In this document: in pieces, positions 1 to 6,242 of the stretch | Position numbering within the stretch: position 1 is the stretch's first letter | Layout of the letters: the number at the start of each line of letters is the position of its first letter | NCBI GenBank assembly: GCA_030043455.1 | Contig: JASHXQ010000154.1 | Coordinates: 1-14,175, forward strand | Length of the DNA: 14,175 bases | Direction of reading: 5' to 3' | Origin: Nitrososphaerales archaeon | GTDB lineage: Archaea > Thermoproteota > Nitrososphaeria > Nitrososphaerales > CADDZS01 | Program-made: the position numbers and the translations under genes | The notes under the pieces: model-generated | Databases searched by the model: none | Seen by the model: the letters and a program-made list of their open reading frames with translations, nothing else | What the model was told of the DNA's origin: nothing

Positions 1-171
1 TGCCCCAACTCCCCTCTGTGCGAGATGCCCCAGTCAGACTCTCCACTGAAGAAGTCTCTCACGAAGGAAAAATTTGAGGTCAATTCCAAGGGTCTCGTGG
101 AGATCCCGGAGAGGCCGGGCCTCGGAGTGACTCTAAACGAGGATACCGTGGCGAAATACCGGTACGAGTAA
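1..171 (+). CDS. Enolase-superfamily (mandelate racemase/muconate lactonizing type) dehydratase, C-terminal fragment
   Basis: Frame 1 is open from the first base to a TAA at 169-171 and encodes 56 residues, so the start lies outside the window. The fragment begins with TPN-like 'CPNSPLCEMP' and ends with 'GLVEIPERPGLGVTLNEDTVAKYR'-type sequence (written here in part). The 'G-x-V-x-[IV]-P-x-x-PGLGV-x-[LV]-[ND]-E' pattern before a final 'YR' is the usual C-terminus of mandelate racemase/muconate lactonizing enzymes, including galactonate-, gluconate- and rhamnonate-type sugar-acid dehydratases. The catalytic barrel is not in the window, so substrate cannot be assigned. It converges on a zinc dehydrogenase only 8 bp away. 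The two could act in one sugar-oxidation route, which is inference from position alone. Confidence 0.8.
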   Translation, partial: CPNSPLCEMPQSDSPLKKSLTKEKFEVNSKGLVEIPERPGLGVTLNEDTVAKYRYE

Positions 172-179
172 ATTGTCGT

Positions 180-1217
180 CTAGTTTTTGAACTGTACTTT
201 GGAGCCCGTCTTGGCCTTCGCCATCTGGAAAGCCTCCTCGCCTCGTTCCAAGGGAAACTGGTGACTCACAATGGCATCCGCCCTAACCATTTTCTGTTGC
301 AAGAGGCGAATCGCTTCCTCATAGTGTTTCCACGCAGACCCGTAGGATCCTCTGAGCGAGATCTGCCGCCGGACGAGGTCCGAAGCTGGCAATGACACAT
401 CCTCGGGGAATATGCCGATTACCACAACTTGGCCTCCTTTCGAAACCAGCTGGATGGCTTGCTTTAGGGCAGCTGGAGCACCGGCCGAGACGACTACCGA
501 ATCAAATCCGTAACCATCGGTAATCGAATTCGTCCTCTCCGTAGGATTTGTGGCCTCCGCGTTCAGAGTCTCAAAGCCCAGTTTCTTTGACGCCAGCTCC
601 AGTCTAAATTCGTCAATGCCGATCCCCAACACGAGAATGTCTCGCACTCCCTTGGACCTGAGCATTTCCGCGGAAAACAATCCCAGAGGGCCGGGCCCGA
701 TCACACAAGCGGTGTCCCCGGTTCGGATAGGAGCTGCAACGTCTTCCAGGGCGTTTACAGCAACTGACAGAGGTTCAACCACACCAGCTTCAAGAAATGA
801 GACTCCATCCGGTAGCCTGTGGAGATACTTGGGGTCCACCGCGACGTACTCTGCAAAGGCACCGTTCCGATGCATCCCAAACACCGTAAAGTTTCGGCAG
901 ATGTTGGTCATCCCGCTCCTGCAGAATTTGCACTTTCCGCAGTATAGAACCGACTCTGCTGAAACTCGATCTCCGACCCCATAATCCCGGACGTTCCTCC
1001 CCACCTCAGCAATTTCGCCCGCGAACTCGTGCCCCATGATGCTAGGTACCTTGGCAAACTTCTGGTAAGCAGCAGTGTAATTGTAAAAACCGAGATCGCT
1101 TCCACAGATCGAAGCGGCCCTCATGCGGAGGAGGATTTCATTCTCGGTAATCTCGTCAGGTTCGGTTTCGATAACCTCCAATCCCGGCTCTTTCCGGGTT
1201 TTGGCGACTGCCTTCAA
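180..1217 (-). CDS. Zinc-dependent medium-chain alcohol/polyol dehydrogenase
   Basis: This is a medium-chain dehydrogenase of the threonine/sorbitol/glucose dehydrogenase type, oxidising a secondary alcohol with NAD(P)+. From the TTG at 1217 it is 345 aa, the normal family length. Visible landmarks are the catalytic-zinc Cys in 'ICGSD', the 'GHE' motif, four structural-zinc cysteines in 'CGKCKFCRSGMTNIC', the 'VVEPLS' glutamate and the Rossmann loop 'GPGPLG'. I chose TTG 1217 because it begins 'LKAVAKTRKEPG', where family members start M-K-A-V, and because GAGGT lies 8 nt upstream. The same frame continues upstream to an ATG at 1280 (366 aa, preceded by a G-run) and a TTG at 1304. Either would add an N-terminal extension unusual for the family. 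The function is secure; the alcohol substrate is unknown. Confidence 0.88.
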   Translation of the reverse strand: MKAVAKTRKEPGLEVIETEPDEITENEILLRMRAASICGSDLGFYNYTAAYQKFAKVPSIMGHEFAGEIAEVGRNVRDYGVGDRVSAESVLYCGKCKFCRSGMTNICRNFTVFGMHRNGAFAEYVAVDPKYLHRLPDGVSFLEAGVVEPLSVAVNALEDVAAPIRTGDTACVIGPGPLGLFSAEMLRSKGVRDILVLGIGIDEFRLELASKKLGFETLNAEATNPTERTNSITDGYGFDSVVVSAGAPAALKQAIQLVSKGGQVVVIGIFPEDVSLPASDLVRRQISLRGSYGSAWKHYEEAIRLLQQKMVRADAIVSHQFPLERGEEAFQMAKAKTGSKVQFKN

Positions 1218-1348
1218 ACTGGGAAACCTCTGGGCAACAATACCGTTTAAGATTTTTAGCAGCTCATTGGGGACGATCATAAGATCAATCCCCCCGTCTC
1301 GCAAAAAGCATAATTTCTTGCAGTTGAGACAGAATCGCTTGTCCTAAT

Positions 1349-1744
1349 TTGAAGAAGACTAAAGCTAGTACAAAGAAGAAGTCAGCGAAACCCGTGAAAG
1401 CGGCGAGCAAGACTGCCCCAAAGTCCAAGACCGCCCCCAAGGCCGAAGTGAAGATGCCTGTGAGTACTTTTGATGCTTGGGTAGCAAAACAGGTGAAGGC
1501 CGATAGGAAAACCGGAACTCCTGAAGTTTCCGCGAAGACTGAAGTTCCTCCCCCAAAGGATACCTTCGACAGCTGGATTGACAAGCAGAAACCCAAGGAA
1601 AACTCTCAGCAAAAATCCAGCCCAAACGTTCCGGATACATACGACCAGTGGATGAATAAACAGGTAGCGCAAAGAAGCACGGCTGAAGAAAAGGAAGAGA
1701 AACAGATTCCTCCAGAAGCCTCAGCTCCATCGGCCGCAGCCTAG
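1349..1744 (+). CDS. Small lysine-rich protein with three T[F/Y]DxWxxKQ repeats, function unknown
   Basis: I do not recognise a family. The 131-aa product has a Lys/Ala/Pro-rich, histone-tail-like N-terminus (about residues 1-36), then three spaced copies of one motif: STFDAWVAKQ (39-48), DTFDSWIDKQ (71-80) and DTYDQWMNKQ (96-105). Low-complexity Pro/Lys/Ser segments separate them, and the tail is Glu then Pro/Ala/Ser rich. The invariant T-[FY]-D-x-W-[VIM]-x-K-Q core in an otherwise disordered-looking chain suggests a repeated short helical binding motif, perhaps docking to a partner or to nucleic acid; this is inference. No signal peptide or membrane segment is visible. The only start after the in-frame TGA at 1325 is the TTG at 1349. 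It reads divergently from the dehydrogenase and lies 42 bp upstream of the short-chain dehydrogenase. Motif conservation in a coding frame argues that it is real. Confidence 0.7.
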   Translation: MKKTKASTKKKSAKPVKAASKTAPKSKTAPKAEVKMPVSTFDAWVAKQVKADRKTGTPEVSAKTEVPPPKDTFDSWIDKQKPKENSQQKSSPNVPDTYDQWMNKQVAQRSTAEEKEEKQIPPEASAPSAAA

Positions 1745-1786
1745 GCTTCATCCTCTTTCTGTTCCCCGGTGGCGGTTTCCTTGAGC

Positions 1787-2658
1787 ATGAAAGGAAAGGT
1801 CTGCCTCGTCACCGGGACGAGCGCCGGAATTGGCAAAGCGACGGCAATCAGTTTGGCGAAGTTGGATGCGACCGTCCTTGTCGCAATGCGCGATTCGGAG
1901 AAAAGCCGGAAAGCTCTAGCTGAGATAAAAGCAAAAAGCGGCAAAGATGATGCCGCGATAATTTTTCTTCCTCTAGATCTGGCCTCTCAAGAATCCATTC
2001 GGAAGGTTGCTCGAACAGCTAACAGTAAATTTCCTCGGATCGATGTGCTTCTCAACAACGCAGGTGTGATGGAATTCAGTAGGTCACTGACTCAGGACAG
2101 CATAGAGACGACCTTTGCTGTCAATGTTATCGCACCGTTTTTGTTGACAAACTTACTTTTGGAGAAGCTTAAGGCGAGGCACCCTCGAGGATAATCAACG
2201 TCAGTTCCACCGCTGCTGAGGGGCAGAGTATTGATTTCGGAAATCTCCAGGGAGAAAAGAAATACAGCATGTTTGGAAGTTACGGGCAGTCCAAACTCGC
2301 CCTAAATCTTATCACCGTCGAGTTCTCGAGACGCCTCACCGGAACTGGGGTCACCGCCAACTTTCTCCATCCCGGACTGATCAGGACGGATCTAGGGAGC
2401 CAGAAACTTAATCCGGTGCTGAAAGTGCTCGCCAAGCTAGTGAAGCTGTTTATGGCCTCGCCGGAAAAAGGCGCAAGGACATCGATCTATCTGGCAACTT
2501 CACCCGACGTTGCGGGAGTCACCGGCAAATATTTTGGAAATTCCCATGAGCAACGGGCTAATCCCATATCCTACGATGAGGAAACTGCAAAACGACTCTG
2601 GAAAATATGCGAAAATCTAACCGGACTTTCTATTCCAACTGATCCAGTCAAAGCTTAG
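1787..2658 (+). pseudogene. Short-chain dehydrogenase/reductase (retinol-dehydrogenase-like), interrupted by a -1 frameshift
   Basis: Two frames together make one SDR of about 290 aa. The first part (ATG 1787, or GTG 1769) has the cofactor motif TGTSAGIG, the 'LDL' acidic position, NNAG, and 'NVIAPFLLT', then stops at TAA 2192-2194. The second part, in the frame one base back, resumes with 'SRIINVSSTA' (catalytic Ser) and continues through YGQSK (catalytic Tyr and Lys) and 'HPGLIRTDL' to TAG 2656-2658. The break lies in 'aggcaccctcgagg' around 2180-2190. One extra base in the C-run would restore 'ARHP-SRIINVSS', so a single-base deletion is the simplest explanation. It may be a recent mutation or a sequencing error, because both halves otherwise keep every key SDR residue. 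Neither fragment alone could work, since the active site is split. Substrate unknown. Confidence 0.85.
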
Positions 2659-2670
2659 ATTTGGGGACTC

Positions 2671-2892
2671 TCAGGCCTCGACCAGGGTCTCTGTGCTTCT
2701 TACTCCGGCAAGGGCGTTCACTTCTGCAGTGAGCTTGGAAATGCCTGAGTATTCGGCGGAATGAACGAAAGCCACAAGGTCGTACCTTCCATAGGCGACG
2801 AAGGCCTTGCTCACTCCCTTGATTTTCCTGATCGCTTCTACCACCTCATCGGTCTGAGTGGGTGTGGTCTTTACAAGTATGCAGGCGTTCGT
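2671..2892 (-). CDS. Stand-alone Lrp/AsnC ligand-binding-domain protein, apparently ACG-initiated
   Basis: The frame from 2892 to the TGA at 2673-2671 encodes about 73 aa ('NACILVKTTPT...' to '...STETLVEA'). It aligns along its whole length with the neighbouring Lrp-type protein: 'GVSKAFVAYGRYDLVAFV' versus 'GVKSAFAVLGRYDIAVDI', and 'NALAGVRSTET' versus 'NRLAGIVFTET'. This is the RAM domain that binds amino acids or similar effectors and oligomerises, without a helix-turn-helix. An in-frame TAA lies at 2898-2896. No ATG, GTG or TTG occurs before codon 16, a GTG that would delete the first beta strand. An ACG at 2892-2890 sits where the paralogue starts, 6 nt after GGGAG, so I place the start there. 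The gene begins about 18 bp after its paralogue's stop, so the two are probably co-transcribed. Its role may be as a modulator of full-length Lrp regulators (inference). Confidence 0.7.
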   Translation of the reverse strand, partial: TNACILVKTTPTQTDEVVEAIRKIKGVSKAFVAYGRYDLVAFVHSAEYSGISKLTAEVNALAGVRSTETLVEA

Positions 2893-2910
2893 TCCTTACT
2901 CCCTTTCCTT

Positions 2911-3141
2911 TTAGCCCTCAACCTCGGGCATGGTTTCCGTGAAGACGATCCCCGCGAGACGATTGATTTTCAAGATAGCCTTCCCAAGTTCCGACGTGTT
3001 GGCTGCCTCAATATCTACAGCTATATCATAACGCCCCAAAACGGCGAAGGCGCTCTTCACGCCACCAATCTGATGAAGTCTATCCACGACTTCTTTGTAC
3101 TTTCCCTTCTCTGTGCGAATTAGCATGCAAGCAGAGGTCAT
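2911..3141 (-). CDS. Stand-alone Lrp/AsnC ligand-binding-domain protein
   Basis: This 76-aa protein (ATG 3141; an in-frame TGA at 3147-3145 excludes a longer form) is a single RAM/Lrp-AsnC effector domain. The pattern is 'ACMLIRTEKGKYKEVVDRL', then 'GGVKSAFAVLGRYDIAVDI', then 'LGKAILKINRLAGIVFTETM', which is the beta-alpha-beta-beta-alpha-beta order of the family with the conserved G-x-Y-D and the 'I-x-x-[LI]-x-G-[IV]-x-x-T-x-T' end. There is no DNA-binding domain. Family members bind amino acids or related small molecules and form dimers to octamers. Alone they may act as effector-binding partners of full-length Lrp proteins or of enzymes (inference). A GGAGG lies 16 nt before the ATG, farther than usual. 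A second copy follows about 18 bp downstream. Confidence 0.88.
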   Translation of the reverse strand: MTSACMLIRTEKGKYKEVVDRLHQIGGVKSAFAVLGRYDIAVDIEAANTSELGKAILKINRLAGIVFTETMPEVEG

Positions 3142-3229
3142 TACTCAAAGGAAAATTCCTCCAAGCAATAAGATTTGATTTTGATGATGGGTAGACTCAA
3201 AACATCGGGTCCTAATCGGAACTCGGGAC

Positions 3230-3430
3230 CTATTTGCGGTGATTGTTTTTCTTGCCCCCGGGATTGTTTGAAATACGTCGTTGTTTGAGCAAACTGAGGC
3301 GGGCCTCCGAAATCATTCCACACTCATCGCATACTATGGCAGTGGGCAAGCGAATGGCATAATCGATCGTTTTGTGACATCCAAGGCACTCGATTTCGAT
3401 TACGAGCGTTTCACCAGCATCGCTTTTCAA
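3230..3430 (-). CDS. Small zinc-ribbon protein
   Basis: A 66-aa basic protein with two Cys pairs, C15-x2-C18 ('ECLGCH') and C34-x2-C37 ('CDECG'), separated by 15 residues. This is the geometry of a single zinc ribbon. The C-terminal third (about 45-66) is rich in Arg, Lys and Asn and looks disordered. The TTG start at 3430 overlaps the stop of the upstream gene as TTGA (AAT TGA / TTG AAA), with a purine-rich AGGTTAGAAGAAA just before it, so translation is probably coupled to the heme-oxygenase-like gene. The ribbon could bind nucleic acid or a protein partner; nothing in the sequence decides. The short length makes the gene less certain than its neighbours, but the CxxC pairs and the stop/start overlap support it. 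Confidence 0.72.
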   Translation of the reverse strand: MKSDAGETLVIEIECLGCHKTIDYAIRLPTAIVCDECGMISEARLSLLKQRRISNNPGGKKNNHRK

Positions 3431-4278
3431 TTTCTTCTAACCTTCACGGCTTTATAGGCTTCCTGACTGTTTGAAACGAAAATCCGTCTATTTGCTTCGA
3501 CTGCGGCTTGGACAAGCTCTTGGCTTTTCCTTGCTTTGGCATACTTTCCTATCACGTACAGTCCGAATCTCTCATGATAAATGTCGACATAGGAGTGAAG
3601 ATCAAACCATCCAAGAACGTTGCTGGGAAATCCGTATTTTTTCCTCAATCCCCGCGCCAGGATGTTATTCTGTTTGGGGAGATGCCTTTCAAAGAACGGG
3701 ATTGTCGCGTAAGCAAGAGGGGGTGAAATCTTCAGAAGTTTTCTGAGCTCAGGAGTCTGAAGTGTCAGTATCGAATTCATCTTGCGATTCTTCGGTTTGC
3801 TTCCGTAAACTTCTCGGTCACGGTCCAGACCAAATCCGCGCTCAAGAAAATCGGCCATGAGCTCTCCATGCCCGATTTCTTCAGCGGAGTGCCTGAGGAT
3901 CACGTCTCGAATCTCTCTGTCATTAAGGTTGTGAAAAACATACTCGATGATTTCGATCGCAAAAGTGTCAACGTGGTAGAAATAATTGAGAGCCCATTCT
4001 TTGAGTTGAGCCATGTCCAGCTCGCCCCTCTCGATCATCGGTGCGAGCCCCATTATCCAAAACTCATTTTCTTTGGTGATATCGTTGTCCAGCTCACGCA
4101 AACTTTTGACAAAATCAGCCGCTGGCAAATCTTTCCATCCTTCCCAACCGATGTCAAAAATTCCGGCCACGGGTGCATACGACCCGTTCGGTAAGAGCTC
4201 GCGTCGAACCGTCTTGCTCAGCTCTTTTTGAGTACTCTTTCTCGCATTCTTCTCGTACTCCAGTCCGAGCTCTTGCAT
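3427..4278 (-). CDS. Heme-oxygenase-like / PqqC-TenA-fold protein (iron-containing redox enzyme family)
   Basis: A 283-aa all-helical, soluble-looking protein resembling the TenA/PqqC/heme-oxygenase-like fold, which includes thiaminases, PqqC and a group of non-heme di-iron oxidases. Visible candidates for metal or active-site residues are 'NYFYHVDTF' (about 98-106), 'EEIGHGELM' (133-141; E133, E134, H137) and 'VDIYHERFG' (231-239; D232, H235). The alternation of acidic residues and His on separate helices is what the di-iron members show, but I cannot confirm the ligand set by eye. The ATG at 4278 is preceded by GAGGT with a 4-nt gap and by a TATA-like box about 27 bp upstream, so this gene heads a transcript with the zinc-ribbon protein. 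No thi or pqq genes are nearby, so neither cofactor pathway is supported. Substrate unknown. Confidence 0.7.
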   Translation of the reverse strand: MQELGLEYEKNARKSTQKELSKTVRRELLPNGSYAPVAGIFDIGWEGWKDLPAADFVKSLRELDNDITKENEFWIMGLAPMIERGELDMAQLKEWALNYFYHVDTFAIEIIEYVFHNLNDREIRDVILRHSAEEIGHGELMADFLERGFGLDRDREVYGSKPKNRKMNSILTLQTPELRKLLKISPPLAYATIPFFERHLPKQNNILARGLRKKYGFPSNVLGWFDLHSYVDIYHERFGLYVIGKYAKARKSQELVQAAVEANRRIFVSNSQEAYKAVKVRRN

Positions 4279-4300
4279 TGCGACCTCAAACCACCCCTCG

Positions 4301-4310
4301 AATTATTTAA
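4301..4310 (-). promoter_or_regulatory. Archaeal TATA-like box for the heme-oxygenase-like gene
   Basis: On the minus strand this is TTAAATAATT, close to the archaeal box A. It is centred about 27 bp before the ATG at 4278, placing the expected transcription start at or just before that ATG. It lies in the 53-bp gap after the ABC permease gene. A GAGGT near 4287-4283 could still serve a very short leader. Confidence 0.6.
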
Positions 4311-4331
4311 GCCGTCTCAAAATAGCTAAGC

Positions 4332-5222
4332 CTACTGCTCGCCTGCGAGGATATCCCTTATTCCATCGCCTAGTAACGCCGCTCCTATAACAACAAGCGT
4401 AATCACGGCGCCGGGAAGCAGAGAATACCACCAGGCCTCTGGAAAGTATGACGTGCCGAGGGAGACCAGAGTCCCCCACTCTGGAAAAGGAGGTGGAGCG
4501 CCGAGTCCTAGGAAACTCAAGATGGAATAAACCAAAACCACATTTCCCAGGTCAATTGTGGCATACGAAACAAGCGTGTTCAGCGACGATCGCACAGCGT
4601 GCTTGCGAATAATAGTGATTCCAGAAATACCCGAGAGCCTAGCAGAATCTATGAATTTCATGTTCTTGATCCTTAGCATCTCACTCCGAAATATTCTGGC
4701 GTACGTGGGCCACCATACTGCTATTAGGGCAATGATCGCGTAAATGATTTCTCGACCCAATGTGATTTCGATGACGAGAGCCAAAATCAAAGCAGGAAAG
4801 GCAAGAAAGAGATCCGTAAAACGCATGTTCACTTCTTCCACCCCACGTCCGAAATAGCCAGCTGTCAGGCCGAGAAATCCTCCGATTAGGATGCCTCCCA
4901 AGACGACGATAATTGATATCCCGGCATCGGTTGGCCCGGCATACAGAACTCGACTCCAGAGATCTCTACCAAGATCGTCGGTTCCCATAAGATGAGCCAG
5001 AGTGGGAGCCTGGAGCGAGTTACCAAGCTCAGGTTGGAACGGATTGTAAGGAAGGAGGATCCACCCAATTTGCATCTTGTGCATAACAGAAGCAATCAGC
5101 TGGAAGGAGCCCTCGATTATCGCCCAGCCATAAAATAACACGATGATCAGCAGTCCAAAACACGACGGGCCCTTCGAGGCAAGTCTCTTCAAGAGCTTCA
5201 AAATTTGAGAAGCTCTGCCCAA
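4332..5222 (-). CDS. Peptide/nickel ABC transporter permease, DppC/OppC type
   Basis: A 296-aa inner-membrane permease, half of the translocation pore of a peptide-type importer. It has the DppC hallmarks: an N-terminal membrane segment (about 23-40), a soluble stretch with 'HLMGTDDLGRDLWSRVLYA', then five further membrane helices. The ATPase-docking loop is 'DSARLSGISGITIIRKHAV', and the typical 'LGLGAPPPFPEWGTLV' follows before the last helix 'LLPGAVITLVVIGAALLGDGIRD'. The TTG start at 5222 follows the DppB-type stop (TAA 5227-5225) by 2 nt, so the two are translated together. It is the last gene of the five-gene operon. The family moves oligopeptides, dipeptides, nickel or some sugars; peptides are the default guess. 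Products of the two permease genes should pair as a heterodimer. Confidence 0.93.
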   Translation of the reverse strand: MGRASQILKLLKRLASKGPSCFGLLIIVLFYGWAIIEGSFQLIASVMHKMQIGWILLPYNPFQPELGNSLQAPTLAHLMGTDDLGRDLWSRVLYAGPTDAGISIIVVLGGILIGGFLGLTAGYFGRGVEEVNMRFTDLFLAFPALILALVIEITLGREIIYAIIALIAVWWPTYARIFRSEMLRIKNMKFIDSARLSGISGITIIRKHAVRSSLNTLVSYATIDLGNVVLVYSILSFLGLGAPPPFPEWGTLVSLGTSYFPEAWWYSLLPGAVITLVVIGAALLGDGIRDILAGEQ

Positions 5223-5224
5223 CT

Positions 5225-6241
5225 TTACTGTCCCAACCTGATTCGGGGATCGACAATCGCATAGGCTACGTCTGCGACAAAATTGATGATCACAACCGAA
5301 ATTGTGACTACGATAGTACAGCCTATGAGTGTGGGGTAATCGAAAAGGTAAACCGATTGAGTGATCAGATACCCCATGCCTTCGTAACCAAAGATTTGTT
5401 CAATGACTATCGAGCCGGCAATCAGGTACGCGAAAACCAACGAGATGATCGTGATTACCGGAATAAGCGAATTCTTCAAGGCGTGCTTGTAGACTGCTGC
5501 CGTTTCTCCAATTCCCTTCATTCGGACGGTGCGGATATAGTCCGTTCGAAGAGTCGAGAGCATGGAAGATCGCATGATCCTGGTTACAATACCGAAGGAA
5601 ATCAGTGCGAGCGCAATTACCGGGAGGATAGCATGTTCTACCCAAGAGATAAAGAAAGCATAGTCGCCCGTGATTAACGCGTCAAGAGATATGATTCCGG
5701 TAACCGTGCGAGGAACCCCCAACGAAGGATCGGCCATCTGCGTCGATGGCAATATTGGCCAGTGATACGAAAAGACAAATTGCAAGAGCAAGGCCACCAG
5801 AAAAGGAGGAGCTCCCCAGCTCAGCATGTAAACGACTCTTACCAAATAGTCCCGGGATTTGTCCTGGTGGGCGGCAGAAAAAGCTCCACTGAATACCCCG
5901 ATTACGATTGTTAGGGCAATGGCAAAGAAGTCCAAGATGAGCGTTCTGGGATAGTATGTTAAGATAAGATTCGATACAGGCTGCTTGAACGCGGGAGAGA
6001 TGCCAAAATTGAAGGTGAACGCGTCCTCCACATAGTACAGGAGTTGCACCCACACCGGTTGATTTAGGTGATATTCCCTTTCGATTCCTTGGAGTTCGAT
6101 CTTGCTGGCATGAGGGCCCGCCCAGGCAGCCGCAGGATTTGGTGCGATTATGTGAGTCAGGATGAAAGTAAGTAAAACGGCACCAAACACGAGAATTACT
6201 GAATAAATCGCTCTCTTGGCTAGATAGCTCCCGAGACCCAC
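5225..6241 (-). CDS. Peptide/nickel ABC transporter permease, DppB/OppB type
   Basis: A 338-aa permease with the DppB pattern: a first membrane helix right after the start ('AIYSVILVFGAVLLTFILTHI', split here by eye), then a large extracytoplasmic segment containing the DppB-typical 'YHLNQPVWVQLLYYVEDAF', then five more helices. The cytoplasmic docking loop is 'LRTDYIRTVRMKGIGETAA', a standard match to the 'DYIRTARAKGL' EAA loop. 'VIEQIFGYEGMGYLITQSV' and the C-terminal 'VDVAYAIVDPRI'-like end ('ADVAYAIVDPRIRLG') follow. The GTG start at 6241 lies 1 nt after the upstream ATPase stop (TAG 6245-6243), with GGAAGGT about 8 nt before it, consistent with tight coupling. It forms the pore with the next gene's product. 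Confidence 0.93.
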   Translation of the reverse strand: MGLGSYLAKRAIYSVILVFGAVLLTFILTHIIAPNPAAAWAGPHASKIELQGIEREYHLNQPVWVQLLYYVEDAFTFNFGISPAFKQPVSNLILTYYPRTLILDFFAIALTIVIGVFSGAFSAAHQDKSRDYLVRVVYMLSWGAPPFLVALLLQFVFSYHWPILPSTQMADPSLGVPRTVTGIISLDALITGDYAFFISWVEHAILPVIALALISFGIVTRIMRSSMLSTLRTDYIRTVRMKGIGETAAVYKHALKNSLIPVITIISLVFAYLIAGSIVIEQIFGYEGMGYLITQSVYLFDYPTLIGCTIVVTISVVIINFVADVAYAIVDPRIRLGQ

Positions 6242-6242
6242 T

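Noticed and set aside
1306..1319. AT-rich AAGCATAATTTCTT as a shared divergent TATA element
   Set aside because: It is a poor match to box A in either direction, and spacing fits only one of several possible starts, so it is not listed as a feature.
1365..1751. 128-aa and 96-aa antisense open frames over the repeat-containing gene
   Set aside because: Their composition is that of an antisense shadow of a Lys/Pro-rich gene; no motif or start signal, while the sense frame has three conserved motif copies.
2174..2200. Programmed -1 ribosomal frameshift in the SDR gene
   Set aside because: No classical slippery heptamer precedes the TAA, and SDRs have no reason to use recoding; a one-base deletion or base-call error is simpler.
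2761..3123. 120-aa plus-strand open frame
   Set aside because: It lies antisense across both Lrp-type genes, which have clear family homology on the minus strand.
3868..4194. 108-aa plus-strand open frame
   Set aside because: Antisense shadow of the heme-oxygenase-like gene, with no recognisable features.
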